This document shows positions 1 through 11,990 of a stretch of DNA of 64,000 bases, piece after piece. Under the pieces are notes generated by a model. The model saw only the letters and a list, made by a program, of their open reading frames with translations, did no database searches and was not told the origin of the DNA. The first letter of the stretch is position 1, and every line of letters starts with the position of its first letter. Where the stretch lies: contig JADLSH010000377.1 of assembly GCA_016169945.1 (NCBI GenBank), positions 682,001 to 746,000 on the forward strand. The letters are read 5' to 3'. This DNA is from Trachythela sp. YZ-2020. Taxonomy: Eukaryota; Cnidaria; Anthozoa; Malacalcyonacea; Clavulariidae. Both the position numbers and the translations under genes were made by a program.

Positions 1-152
1 AGTTCCATCAAGGCGACGTTGAAACACAGTCCATCCTCCCCCGGACGTTGTCATATCACAAAACACTTTCAATTTGCCATTGCCATCTGGATCAATGTAA
101 TACAACCCGTCCTCAGTCGCTCCTAGCTGAAGATTATCGGCACAACTTCTTG
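1..152 (-). CDS. Fibrinogen-related domain (FReD), first exon, partial
   Basis: Read on the minus strand, this exon starts after a TTTCAG acceptor (AG at 153-154) and runs off the window edge. It encodes the start of a fibrinogen C-terminal globular domain: an opening Cys, then GLYYIDPDG, then the signature [16 protein letters not shown]. These are the invariant positions that open the Pfam fibrinogen_C fold in ficolins, tenascins and invertebrate lectin-like FReD proteins. The exon begins in phase 1, matching the donor phase of the coiled-coil exon at 13578-13771, so I treat it as exon 3 of that gene. FReD proteins are usually secreted recognition or matrix proteins binding glycans or other proteins; the ligand cannot be told here because the binding half lies outside. 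Domain identity is seen directly; the link to the upstream exons is inference. Confidence 0.9.
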
Positions 153-1039
153 CTGAAATTTGAAACAGATAGAGCGTCACATACAGTTGTGAGATATTAA
201 ATAGTTTAGTTGGAGAATAAAGACTATATGCAGTATTTCAGAGGACCTCTATAGTAGCATTTTTGCAACTATATTAATTTCCCTTGAAATTTCCATCAAC
301 AAAAATGCCTTCAACATTGAGTTCTATCGAGCGAGATGCCCAGAAATCTAGAATATTAGGTGCATGTAGACTAGTTGCTCAATGTTTTGAGTGCCAAGTA
401 TTACTAATAATAGAATCAAAAGTGGCGGATAATATACTGCTACAATCTTTGCCATAATACATTGGGACAATATAGCTTCAATGAAGAAATATAGTTATTG
501 TAACATTTTTTAACGTAATTACTCCCCCCTCCCTCCCCCCACCCGTTTCAATGTTGCGCTCATGCCAGGAGATGTCTCGTTTGCGATGTATTACTTTTTT
601 GTGATGCCAACATTGAAAGGGGGACGCTGGGAGAACTGGAAATAAGATGTATGATGGAATTTCAATATTTGTCCCATAGTTTCTGGCAAAGATTGTTGAG
701 AGTGATGTCAAAGAATTTTCTTAGTCAGTTTATTTCACTTAAAAAGTATATGTATTACTACAATCAGCGACAGATAAACTAAATCGTGCAAATGTGCCCG
801 AGAGTGCCGTTAATTAATTTAATGGGGGCATGGCTCGTATTATCAAGGAATGTAAAAAATCTGGGCGTAGTATATTGAAACAGAAGAAACTACTAGTCAT
901 AAACCACCTCCTAATAATACTATAGTTATCGATCACTCCTTCTGACAAATCAAAACGACTCATTGCGTTGGATTCCACATGTTAGCACGATATGGTGAAT
1001 AAATCTACCATCGAAACAAGTGAACTACATAGTGCTAAA
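153..1039. other. Intron sequence, no gene seen
   Basis: AT-rich sequence following the FReD exon acceptor (minus-strand sense). There is a C-rich stretch near 523-545. The short ORFs here have no recognisable domain. I read it as part of the 13.4 kb intron of the FReD gene. Confidence 0.5.
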
Positions 1040-1760
1040 GAAACAGAACCTTCCTCGGACTGAACAGATAAATTTTAACGGTAAGCTGAACAGAATAGCT
1101 AACAAGTACAAAACAAACGATCCGAAACTGTATGCAGCATTAAGAGCAAATATCTGCAGCGAACCCATGCCCCTGTCCTGTGTTTAATATTGCCTCCCTA
1201 AGGATCACAAAGAAGGAGACCAAAAGGTAGGCCTGTACATGCTGCTACCGATACACCGGCTACGTTTTTATCCAAATTCTTGGCTAAATCCCTAAACATG
1301 TACACTCCTTCGCCACGTACCAGCACACCACGCAATAATTTATAGATTCATTATTTGCTATATAGACGGTGATTTGGTTTATGGCTTTTGTAGTCTCGAT
1401 GTGTGTAATTTATACGGCTCTATACCCCTCGAAGATACAATTAATAGAAAAACATCTAGCGTATTTACGGTCGCCAAGCGTTTCTTTACCAACATAAAGT
1501 GTTTGTGAACTATCTTGCCATAGTGACGAAGATTTTGATAAACTCATCCGCTTATGTCTAACAAGTGATAACGTTTTAATTGGGAGAAACGCCTATCAAC
1601 CGAAATCGGGTTTGGCGATGGAAAAAAAATCTGGCCTATACATTAGCAATAATTTACATGAATGAAATCGACTCCTTAATTATGTTAAGAACAAGAGGTC
1701 GCGTAATTCTATAAAGAGGTTTATCGACGACTATTTTGCTTTTTTGTTGTCACAGGTAGG
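1040..1760 (+). pseudogene. Penelope-like element reverse transcriptase relic
   Basis: Several frames on the plus strand carry reverse transcriptase pieces of Penelope-like type in the correct order. LPKDHKEGDQK (around 1195-1225) matches the palm-entry block. FCSLDVCNLYGSIPLEDT (1386-1439) matches the 'DVxxLYxxIP' block with its catalytic Asp. LAIIYMNEID follows at about 1645. KRFIDDYFAF (1714-1743) is the catalytic DD box. Stops and frameshifts separate them, so the copy is dead. No GIY-YIG endonuclease was found downstream: the match ends at a LINE tail near 1755. The element lies in the long intron of the FReD gene, antisense to it. The family call rests on motif wording and order, not on a search. 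Confidence 0.75.
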
Positions 1761-1965
1761 TATAGGTAGGTAAAACTTTATTTCAACACGTTAGCAACTT
1801 CAACTGAATTGTTGATTTCCAAGTGTGACATGATTTAAAACTACAAATATTTACAAATGAATAAGAAAAGTACACACAAACTATATACAAAATCAATTAT
1901 ATTACTTATAAGTATAGTTATCAATTATTGACTAGAAATACATGCATGCAGAACCCCCTCGCCCA
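1755..1965 (-). repeat. 5'-truncated LINE 3' end
   Basis: Starts with an AGGTAGGTATAGGTAGG simple run followed by TAAAACTTTATTT, and aligns over about 60 bp with the 3' end of the better preserved minus-strand LINE at 22345-23521 (which has TATGTATGTATG then TAAAACTTTATTT). On the minus strand this is a LINE 3' UTR ending in a short tandem tail. It contains no coding part. Confidence 0.5.
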
Positions 1966-2703
1966 TTAGAACCCAAGCAATTATACTCCCCAAAAGTTTT
2001 TGTAACATGAAGTACTGAGTTGATCACTGTAACCATGGTAACACGCAACCGGCCGTATATTTCTTTTATTTTTTGTACAAAATGGCAAAATAGTGATAAG
2101 GTTTGTACTTTTAACTGTAAAATTATCAATTGCTCAACTATATAAAGTAGCGATGTTATTACGTACTCTTTTAGCTTTGATTTACTCTAAAATTCAATCT
2201 TAAACGTCTCACAAAACGTTTCGAAATTGTCATAAAACTTCAACTGTTTTTTGAACAGTATTTTTTTACTATGAAGTTTTTGAGATTAAATATGTTATTT
2301 CTTATTCTATATAACGGATTTGAATTAATACTAAAACATTTTTTAAGATTAGTCAATGTTGTTATTGACCACAGGATGAACTACGCATTTTCAAAACCAC
2401 AAACTGTAGTGCATGCCAATTGACGGCAAAACTGCAAAAGCAAGCATGCAAAATAAACACTTACCCGTTTAAAACGCTTTAAAACTCGAAAATCCTCTCC
2501 TTTCTCGGCATTTCGACTGATTCCTATTGACTTTAGTCAGTGAAAGTCCTCTAAAAAATCTTCATTTATCTTGTTTTGGAGACTTAATATTTGTCTGAAT
2601 TAATATGTCCCGACTTGAAAAAGGTTTGCATATCAAATTATCAATGCCAAAAATAAAATGCCAGGATGGCAGTTATTTTTCTGACGTAAACATATAAAAA
2701 CAA
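1966..2703. other. No gene seen
   Basis: AT-rich intron sequence without recognisable coding motifs or clear repeats. Confidence 0.4.
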
Positions 2704-2780
2704 AATCGTTGTCTTAGCCAATCATGATGTTGCTAGTTACCAGTTTTCTCTCGGCTTGAACTTGCGCATACGCATAACTT
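2704..2780. repeat. 77-bp dispersed repeat, copy 1
   Basis: These 77 bases recur at 24157-24233 with one difference (ATACGC versus ATCCGC). Sequence on both sides is unrelated between the two sites. No terminal inverted repeat or obvious class; probably a piece of an old mobile element. Confidence 0.8.
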
Positions 2781-2924
2781 ACAAAAAGGTCGAGTCCTGC
2801 TCATGACAAAAAAAAATGGCGGACGACTTTGCATTCCACAATGTTTTCACATACCCGGGCGTAAATATCCGAGCGGAATTAGTACCCTCGCACGGCGCTT
2901 CGCACCGGCTCGGGGATTAATCAG

Positions 2925-3383
2925 GCTGGCATTAGCATTAGAGATGTTGCTATTAAATATTGGCAAAGATTCGCTATTTCTAGCTTGTTCAGACAATGAA
3001 TTCCATATTTTTGGTCCTCTAAAACTAACACTTTTTTTAAGATATTCAGTTTTCGGACGCGGAAGGAAGAGAGTAGAATCTGATCCTCGTAAATTATGAT
3101 GGTGGACTGTATTTGACATATTAAAAATCTCATTTAGTTTAATCGGTGCCATATTGTGCAAAACCTTATACATGAGCCTGGCTGTAATCTGAGCCCTCTG
3201 TTCCTCCAGGGTTTTCCATCCAAGAAGACCAAGGGCCAGACTTGATTGACCATGCTCATTTTCACAATTGATTATAATTCTGGCACTTCTATTATGAAGC
3301 TTCTGTAGTCGATTTGAAAGAGTAGTATTAATTGAGTCCCAGACTGAAGACTGAAGTGAGAATATTATGATCGGAATGCGCAT
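2925..3383 (-). pseudogene. LINE (CR1/L2-type) RT C-terminal fragment
   Basis: An open minus-strand frame of 178 codons whose first about 150 residues match the region after the RT palm in CR1/L2-type LINEs. Blocks in order are SSVWDS, LQKLHNRSARII, LGWKTLEEQRAQ, LPRPKTEYLKKS and GPKIWNSL. The same ordered blocks occur in the LINEs at 22580-23521 and 31840-32803 in this window. The final 25 or so codons (PRAGAKRRAR and on) have a different, GC-rich composition and are not LINE-like, so the fragment is truncated near 2920. No catalytic residues remain. Confidence 0.75.
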
Positions 3384-4256
3384 GGTTGCATAGCAAGAAC
3401 AACTAGTATTTAATTATTTTTAATTAACTGCATGACGGAACTTGCGTTTTAACTTTTTAAAACGGTTTTACAATTTTAGATTTTTTTAATGAATCGCATA
3501 GTGTAATTTGTCTTTTAACTATTTTAGAACTTTTAAGCATTGAACAATGAAACTATGAAATTCTAATTAGACTTGTATATAATATTATTGGACGTGTCAT
3601 TAAGGTGGATCGATACAGTTCTCGAAAATTCAGGTGTCCAACACTTTGAAATTTTTAAACTCGGGGTTTTCATATATTTTGATCTTTCTACTTTCAAATT
3701 TTGTTAGTTTTAGTAACACATAGTTCGTTGCTATGGCAACATACGCGTACGAAATTCACTCCAAAATAGCCTACCGCCTCGTGTAGTTGGAAAAGAAGCA
3801 TGGTTGCCCCCAATTTTTTTTCGTGCATTATTTTACCTGTAAGACAGACTAACAATAAGCAAAATATAAAATATTTCTGTAATGCCATTTTTTTGAAAAA
3901 GACAAAAATGTCGTTTTCTTCAATAAATTTTTTTTGGCATTACAGAATTTTTTTATTTTTGGTATAGTGAAAGATTTTGGCGCTGCAATACAGCATGCAA
4001 AATTTGAACATAGGTCACCGGACAAAATAATGAGATATAGCGCATTGTTTTTCAAAAATGGAATTTTTTAATGACGTCAGCAATTGACATGAAAACAGTA
4101 TATAACATGCGTAATGAGGCGAGATGGCGCGAGCAACTGCCCACGTCAGGTCATTTTGGAAGTTCTTCGTTAATACTCCCGCGCGCACAAATGGTCACGC
4201 GGGTTTGTACATATAGTATGAAGTTTTGTTTTCGCGATTCTTGAATAAGGTTTTTG
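3384..4256. other. No gene seen
   Basis: AT-rich intron sequence. Short ORFs on the minus strand between 3694 and 4055 have no recognisable motif and are probably chance. Confidence 0.4.
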
Positions 4257-5012
4257 TGTGGGTTTAGGTCTACGAAACGCAATGAGTGCTCGACAACATA
4301 TAGTCAGAGCAAATTATAGATTTTCGCTTACCTCAAAACTTGTCTGCAACAGGCTGTTCCATCTGCCTGATGATTCTTTTACAGATGAAACTAGGCCCTT
4401 CCCGATTGTTCTAGTAAAACTGGCACATTATGCACATAGCAATGCTTGTTTTTTCCCAAAATTATGCTCAAATTTATGCTCATTTTTCAAAATTATGCTC
4501 ATTTGGTTGAAAAAAATGCTTGGCACCAGTGGATTCTAACGATCGCTTTCGGGCAATTTGTGCAGGAGTTGGCCTATTCCCTGCCTCGTTAGTGCTTCCT
4601 TGTGTGGCCTGTAAGTTATTTTGTGACGCCATCTTGTTTTTTCAATTAGTCAGTGCTTCCACTTTCAGATTTGTATTTCCGTATGACCGTATCGGATTAT
4701 CAGATAATAAAATTAGTAAAACGTACTTTATTTTGAGTTTATGGGGAAATAAAAGATGAAATATAGTTTTTCTAAACTCACTAAAACTGCATGAACACCA
4801 AAAATATGAAAAGTTTTGCTTTTTAACACCCAAAATTCAGATGAATTAGCGAAAAATTACTAAATTATGCTAGCAATTCTTTTCTTGAAAAAATGCAAAA
4901 AATATGCTCGTTAAGCCAAATTATGCTGAAAATTATGCTAGCACAATCGGGAAGGGCCTAGATGAAACAGCCTGTTGCAGACAAGTTTTGAGGTAAGCGA
5001 AAATCTATATAT
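4257..5012. mobile_element. Foldback element copy 1, split by a hAT-type MITE
   Basis: The element has inverted arms that begin ATTTTCGCTTACCTC and continue through GTCTGCAACAGGCTGTT. The left arm lies before 4383 and the right arm is 4969-5012. A second copy in the opposite orientation lies at 20595-20808, including the outer flank containing CTACGAAACGCAA and TGCTCGACAACATATAG. The present copy is interrupted by the element at 4392-4960. No coding capacity; a TA-rich microsatellite follows its right end. Confidence 0.75.
4392..4960. mobile_element. hAT-type MITE, 569 bp
   Basis: Terminal inverted repeats TAGGCCCTTCCCGATTGT / ACAATCGGGAAGGGCCTA are perfect over 18 bp and the copy is flanked by an exact 8-bp duplication GATGAAAC (4384-4391 and 4961-4968). 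An 8-bp target duplication is the hallmark of the hAT superfamily. Subterminal ATTATGCTC-like words repeat near both ends, as is common for hAT transposase binding regions. There is no transposase ORF, so it is non-autonomous. It sits inside the foldback element copy 1, so it is the younger insertion. Confidence 0.85.
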
Positions 5013-5304
5013 ATATTACATATTATAGTCAAATCTGCAGACATGCATGTTTCGCCGTTCAACGGCTCGTCAGTGCAGCTTGTAACGCAGTCTAGATGCG
5101 AGTGACTTCGTATTTATACACCATACTCTTGCCCTCACCAAGCGCATGTGGTACAATACTCGGACACATGCGCATCCAGACATGCGTGAAGTGTCTTATA
5201 TATAATGCACTTGTATACTGCAAGCAGCGAGCAATTACATTATTATCACATTATTATTGGCCGGATTACCGGCGGTAAAGGTGCAGTTATGAATAGAAAA
5301 GTCC

Positions 5305-5483
5305 TCTCTCCTTCGCAGAGGCTTGGATAAAAAAAATATAAAAGGATATGCTAACCAGCGGTTTCCTCATTATATTACCATTTAGCGCGTTTTGTTTATT
5401 ACCGCATTATTTTATTTATTATCCAATATTAGCGTATCCTTTTATAATTTTTTTTTATCCAAGCCTCTGCGAAGGAGAGAGAG
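5305..5483. mobile_element. 179-bp MITE inside the left foldback arm
   Basis: Inverted termini TCTCTCCTTCGCAGAGGC... and ...GCCTCTGCGAAGGAGAGA extend inward through an AT-rich stem (to about TCCTTTTATA). It is flanked by AAAAGTCC at 5297-5304 and 5484-5491, an 8-bp duplication suggesting hAT-type insertion. The corresponding place in the right arm is uninterrupted, so this MITE came in after the arms formed. Confidence 0.7.
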
Positions 5484-8293
5484 AAAAGTCCAAGTCCTTA
5501 TACAAGCCAACAAAATTACATTTACACAATTTTCATAATATATCCAACTTAGCCGGATTACCTATATAAGTATTATATAGGAGTTGGTGCCACATGCACG
5601 GCTCTTGGCAAGAGAAAAGGCTATGAATAGAAATGCCTATAAGTCCTTACAAGCCAACTAAATTGCATTAACACAACATTCAGTCACAAATAAACAATTG
5701 CATGGCCACATCGAAACGGGACAGTTTTGGGCTCCTTCATTGGCAAATGTGCCAGGCCTTCTATTTCTCGTTCTTGCTGCTCTCCCTTGCCCCCTCATAT
5801 GCTGTTTATGATCGACTTTAACACAGGACCCCAAAACGGAAAGAAGAACAAACAGAAATTAGAAGGCCCCAGGTTTAGGCTGTATGTATATCAGGTTTCT
5901 GATTTTCTAATATTAATTTCTTGTTGTTGTTTTATTTTGTAATAGGTGCTTAATCCCTTTTTTGCGAACTAAATTAACGTTGTTGCGTGCGACAGAATAT
6001 AAATTGTTGTTTATCGAAAGTGTGTGCAGATATAATAACAATGTAATGTGTAATAAAACAGTTTTTTCGACTTATAGTTATAACACTAATTTTTACCTTG
6101 ATAATTCAATACACAACTTTTAAGAATTGTTACAACTATAGGCAAGGGGAAAGGGCTATGCATTGAAAGCCTAAGCTCTTATACAAGCCAACTAAATCGC
6201 ATTAACAAAACTTTCATATGTCCAGCTTAGCCGGATTACCCGTAAAGTGTTATATAGGAGTTGTTGGTGTCACAGCTCTCCGCAAGGGAAAAAGGCTATG
6301 AATAGAAAAGCCTATATAACTATATAAGTACAGTACTTACAACAGTTACAACTTATAAGCCAACTAAATTGCATTCACGCAACTTTCATCAACAGAATCT
6401 GATAGACAATAATCACCGTTAACGAAATGTGACATCCGAATTCTTTCTCCCGTTCATCAAAAATATATACCTAGGCCTAGCGTAAAGTATAATATATTTG
6501 AAAAGCCAGAAAGTCTTTCTATTTAAAGATGGCTAAATTATGTTTGTAATATGACTAGAAATGTTTTCAATTCGTTTTGTAATATGGATAACAATTAATT
6601 AATACGTTATATATGGTGTGGAAAATCGTATATTTTTAGATTCTAAACGCATAAATTTGATTCAAACATCTTGAGATTTCTCTTTCCATATACTGTACTA
6701 TAACGCGCTTTAAAAGAGCATCTTTATGCATTACCAGAAATTTGGGACAAGATAGTGGCACGCATACATAATTAAAGACCATTAAAATGGCGATTTCTAT
6801 AATAGAAAATAACAAGGAGAGCACATATTAACTCAAATTTTGCTCGAGCGATTATATATTTCTTCTTTGCCAGACTCTATCTGACTTCAGCATAGACTGA
6901 GCAATAGTTATAACTAAAAAATTATTGTTTACTACGACGACAAAGTACTTCCCTAGCTTGCCATATTTTGTTCTAAAAGCGGCACTATATTCATAGTGTT
7001 ATTAGCCATATTAATCTTCTTGCAGGGGCTATATAAATTGGTCAATTTAGGCTACATCACTACGGGCGACGCGAAGTGCCAGACTCGTGATGCATTCTAC
7101 TATAATCAACCTAATTTTTGAGCTCATAAAATCCTTATTTGTCTTTAACATTGTACTTCCAAAAGCGTTTGAACTTGTTTGGTTTTACAATCTTTGTGGT
7201 TGTTTACAGGTCAATTTAAATATGCATGCATGCAATATTTGAACGTATTCTAAAGAACACAATGACATGAATAATGAGCAGCACTATAACCATTCGCATT
7301 AGAATATATAATTATATGACAAAAATTGCTGGTATTGAATAGAGCACTTTACTAAATGTCCATATTTCAACCTTTTCAGCTCCATTGGCATTATCATTGC
7401 TATAGTGATGCCAACACCTGCTTCTCATGCAGTAGGGCTGTAGTCGCACATTTAGTTGGCTTGTGAGTAATTAGGCTTTTCTATTCACAGCCTTTTTCCC
7501 TTGCCGATAGCTGTGACACCAACTCCTATAATTATAACACTTTTACGGGTAATCCGGCTAAGCTGGATATATTATAAAAGTTTTGTTAATGCGATTTAGT
7601 TGGTTTGCATAAGCGCTTAGGCTTTCTATTCATAGCTCTTTTCCCTTGCCGAGAGCTGTAACAATTACAACTCTTAAAAAGTTGTGTTAATAAACAATTA
7701 TTGAATTCTGTTTTTGTGATATCCGGAATTATCAAGGTAAAAGTTAGTGTTATAACTATAAGTCGAAAAACTCTTTCGATAAACAACAATTTAAATTCTG
7801 TCGCACGCAACAACGTTAATTTAGTTCTCAAAAAAGGGATTAAGTTCCTATTATAAAATAAAACAGCAACAACAAATTAATATTAGAAAATCAGAAACCT
7901 GATTCACATACAGCGTAAACCTGGGCCCTTCTACTGAATTTCTGTTTCTTCTTCTTTCCGTTTTGGGGTCCTGTGTTGAAATCGATCATAAACGGCATAT
8001 AAGGGGGCAAGGGAGAGCAGGAAGAACGAGAAATAGAAGGCCTAGAACATTTGCCAATGAAGGAGCCCAAAACTGTCCCGTTTCGATGTGGCCAGTTGTT
8101 TATTTATGACTGCATGTTGTGTTAATGCAATTTAGTTGGCTTGTAAGGACTTATAGGCATTTCTATTCATATAGCCTTTTTCCCTTGCCGAGAGCTGTAA
8201 CACCAACTCCTATGTAACACTTTTATGGTAATCCGCGGCTATGCTGGACACATTATGAAAATTAATGTAATTTTGTTGGCTTGTAAGGACTTA

Positions 8294-8442
8294 AGGCTCT
8301 TTTCCACTCATCGCAAAACCAACTCGCAAGCCCGCTGCGAGTGCTTGCATCTAATTAAAATTAACTATCGAGCATTTTGATTGGATAAAAGTACTCGCAG
8401 CGAGCTTGCAAGTTGGTTTTTGCGATGAGTGGAAAAGAGCCT
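8294..8442. mobile_element. 149-bp PIF/Harbinger-type MITE in the right foldback arm
   Basis: Almost perfect inverted termini AGGCTCTTTTCCACTCATCG / CGATGAGTGGAAAAGAGCCT of about 40 bp, flanked by TTA at 8291-8293 and 8443-8445. A 3-bp TTA/TAA duplication is typical for PIF/Harbinger. The left foldback arm lacks it. No coding capacity. Confidence 0.8.
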
Positions 8443-8530
8443 TTAGGCTTTTCTATTCATAAAACCTTTACCGCCAGCCAATGAATGTGATAATAATGTA
8501 ATTGCTATCTGCTTACAGTATACAGTACAT

Positions 8531-11500
8531 TTAAGTCAGTTTCAAGTTACGGTTAAGGTAGTCTTATACGTTGAAAACTTTTTTTCCTAATTTAATACTT
8601 TTTCCTCATTTTTTACTCTAATATTATAGAATATGGGTAGCTGACACAAAATCACTCGCTTATACATTTGTTGTTGCCACAGTAACCAAGATATGACCCC
8701 CTATGGAGTAAAATATGGTGTTTGCGCCACAAATGATAGGAGCCAAAGTAAACTACGAATGATCTCCCAAGCAGCTTTAATGGATACAAAATAGACCTAT
8801 CTATATCGTGAACCTAAACAAATACTCAGCTAAAGACATAGAGTGTATTAGATGATTCGAATAATCACGGGTGCGAGAGGTATTGGAAGGGTCCTAGTTA
8901 AAGATGGCTATAAATATCAGTTCAATCGACCTGATGAACTAATAAATGGTATTAATAGTTTTGCTTACTAATGGATTCGTTAGCGTTTTGGTTAGTGTTT
9001 GGTTCATGCTAGAGTCGTCGCATTTTTCTACGATAAATGTTTAAATATATACTTTTAAAACTTATATAAAGGATTCAGGTATTGCATGACGCTGGTAATA
9101 AGAAAAAAAATATTTTTTGGTAAGTTATGACATCATGGTATGTTGCAGTTCCACATGATCTAATGATGACCATTGTTGTCTCACTGAGATGGGAACATTT
9201 AAATATGCGTATCTACAAATAGCTACAATAAATAGAACTATCCTTTGAACAATTATTATACTAGCATAGCAATTTTGTCATTTATGTAAAGCTACATAAA
9301 GAAATGTGCATCTAAAGAAATATATATTTTCGTAATCCTAATGAGTCAAGAACTGCCTGCAAAAAGTTGCATATCTAAAGGCGCATGCGCGGATTTTAAC
9401 ACACGCGACAATTTCCAACGAGGAACGCGTTGCCAACCTATGAAATTTCGTGTAGCATCAAATCGTCGTTGAAAATCGTTGAAAAGCGTATAACATCGCC
9501 TTAACATGTGCCTTAACTTGCTGTCTTTCGTTCCTATATTCCTACCCAGTTGTACGCATAATTGCAATTTAGAACTCGCGTTTTTCGGAGAAGTGAACCT
9601 GCGGAGTAATGAACCTTCGGACTAGTAAATGTATAATAGTAAAATGTATAATAATATACTAGGTCTAAAAATGTATATAAATTTTCGTTCGAATATTCCA
9701 TCCACAAACATCATCGACTATAATTCCCGTCGAACGAGATACCGAGAAATATCTTAGTGAACCGTAACCCTTGATTTTCACGAATTGTTCATGCGCAATA
9801 TCCAAGTGTTCACACGGATTCTGAAAGCCTGGAACCCGGCGAATATTTTGATGCCAAACTTGTACACTTTGGCACAATATTAGAACCGGACTCGGCCATT
9901 ACACTGCGTGTGAATGCTATCTATGCGGATTTTAAAAATGAGCATTCGTCCTCCAGTCATTTCCATTGCCACTGGAATTGCACTTGTGCTGCTTTCTTTG
10001 AAACTCCTCATTATTAAAAGCACCAGTAAATGAGTGTCTGTGTCGTCTGTGTATAAATTAGAAGTAATGCGAACTAAGCCCTGGCAGATATAATTAAGAC
10101 TCTCGATGAAGCCAAAGCGCGAGTATGCGGTAATTGTGCTGACGCAGTATTGCGGTATTGTTAATATATACAGTATTGCGATATTGTTAAATATGAATAT
10201 TTCAGTTGTAGATATGGTTATTTATTATTGATAAACATATTTATCAATGAAATTTTGTCACAAATGGCGCCTCATATTTTATGGTACGTGTGCGCTCCAC
10301 CAAGGCAAATGTCAGGCTTAATAGTGATTTTTTTCGCATATATGTATATATATATATATATTCGTCTCGGTCACGTCATTGAGCTGCGTCGTCTTTAATT
10401 TACCACTCAGCAGTCTCAGCTGCAAGTAAAGATGACTACTTTAGAAATATTGTTTTAGAATGCGGCAATTGCGAAGTTGGTGAGCGGAAACGTATATACT
10501 ATTTTTCACGGTCGCCGTACCGCGCAGTGATAACTGATAAGTATTGCTTTAGCAAATTATTGATAGTTCACTTTTGCTAGGTTATTTGAAGTTTTGCTAA
10601 AATATGAGAATTATATTGGTGGTACGGTTTGTTGTAATGTATTCAGAAGGAGGATAGTCGATGTCCTTCAACGATACATTTTTTTTGTATTACATTACTG
10701 CGATCAGATATCAAAATACGTATACGCTTTTGTGGTAAAATACCAATTTCATCTAATTATTTTCTTATTGGGTTGTTAAAACAATTTTCAAAATCCTTCT
10801 AACGAATGGAGAATTAAGGCACGCATGCATGGTCGGTATATATCTGTCATTACAACCCGCACGATGTGTGAACGAATTATAGTCTCGAGGTGTTCGTTTA
10901 ATACCATGGCACGGCTGCATGTAGTGTTAGTTCTGTCGACAGACGCAAATGTACAAATTGCGAAACGTACTGAGCAAGCTGGTCTGATATTCAATCTCTC
11001 TTTAAATTAACGTTCCAAATTAATATTCAATAGTATTAATAGTTGATACAAACCAAGCGCGCCAATTTCAATTGCGCGAACAATCTGCGTGACTGGGTCG
11101 TCTGTGGGGGGAATAAAATGATAACACCGCGGTTTTTAAGGCCTCTCGATCGAGGGAGTTCGTAAACGTTCAATCATTCTATAAACGCTTATCCAGGGAC
11201 ATAAGATAAGCGTTTTAACGTTATTTGCCGGTATATATTAGGTGAATTAGTTTCATTATAGATTGATTAACACTCAAGCTAACTAGTCAATTTTTATAAG
11301 CCTTGGTCTGACAATTTCGACAAGTGCGCAATCTGGTTCCAGTAGAATGGACTGTAAAGTGCGACAGTGATTTAATCGCAATCACCGAGATCGTAACACT
11401 AAAACTAAATACGATGGTTAAGAATATTTTTCAAAATTCTTAAATGTACAACTCTCAGTTGAAGCTCTTGTGCCAGAAATATGTGCCATATTTTGCTGGC

Positions 11501-11990
11501 AAATTATGAAGATGCGCCGTCTTTTCTTAACTATCTGTGGAAGTTGAGAGATTGTTCGCAATTTAATTGTAAACTAAGGTTCCTAGATCTTGTGTCAGAA
11601 TCTTCTTGATGCGCCATCTTTTCTTAATCAGTGGAAGCTAAAATTGAACCTTATATAAGTATTTTTCACCTTTGCATGTTTTTAAGTATAGACTCGGGTA
11701 TCGTTAGCACAACCAGTCCATGCTACACGCCTGATTCGGTTTCCACGCATGATACGAAAGATTAATTACTCGACTAGTTTCTAACTCAACATATACATAA
11801 TAATGTCTTTAGTTGCAAAATACTGCTTTGTCAGTATATGAAATGTTATAATAACTCTTGTAGTGTTAACTGTTAAGTATGAAGTAATGTAATTATGTAT
11901 GTGTAGTTTTATGTATGTATCCTATATGCCAATGATGGTATTTTTGTAGATTAAATATATTATATACTGATGACTACATAGTCTACATTA
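8531..11990. other. No gene seen (intron of the FReD gene)
   Basis: AT-rich sequence. It holds a TA dinucleotide run near 10335-10361 and a 10-bp-stem hairpin AAACGCTTAT/ATAAGCGTTT at 11183-11214. It also holds a diverged direct duplication around 11500-11550 and 11600-11645 sharing GATGCGCC then TCTTTTCTTAA. The short ORFs at 9346-9567, 9665-9877 and 10788-11010 show no known domain. Confidence 0.4.

Larger units (their letters stand above)
5208..8530. mobile_element. Giant foldback element with about 1.1 kb inverted arms
   Basis: Sequence at 5208-6400 is the imperfect reverse complement of 7440-8530. The outermost matched words are GCAATTACATTATTATCACATT (left, 5231 onward) and its complement on the right; matching inner landmarks include ACATCGAAACGGGACAGTTTTGG near 5708 and its complement near 8065. 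Each arm contains repeats of a unit of roughly 150 bp with words AGCCAACTAAATTGCATT, TAGCCGGATTACC and AAGGCTATGAATAGAAA. The middle (about 6400-7440) has no recognisable ORF. Structure resembles foldback/Galileo-type elements, but no transposase is present and no target duplication was confirmed. It lies in the FReD gene intron. Confidence 0.75.

Noticed and set aside
9346..9877. Two minus-strand ORFs of about 70 codons in the FReD intron.
   Set aside because: No recognisable motif; lengths are expected by chance in about 3.5 kb of this composition.
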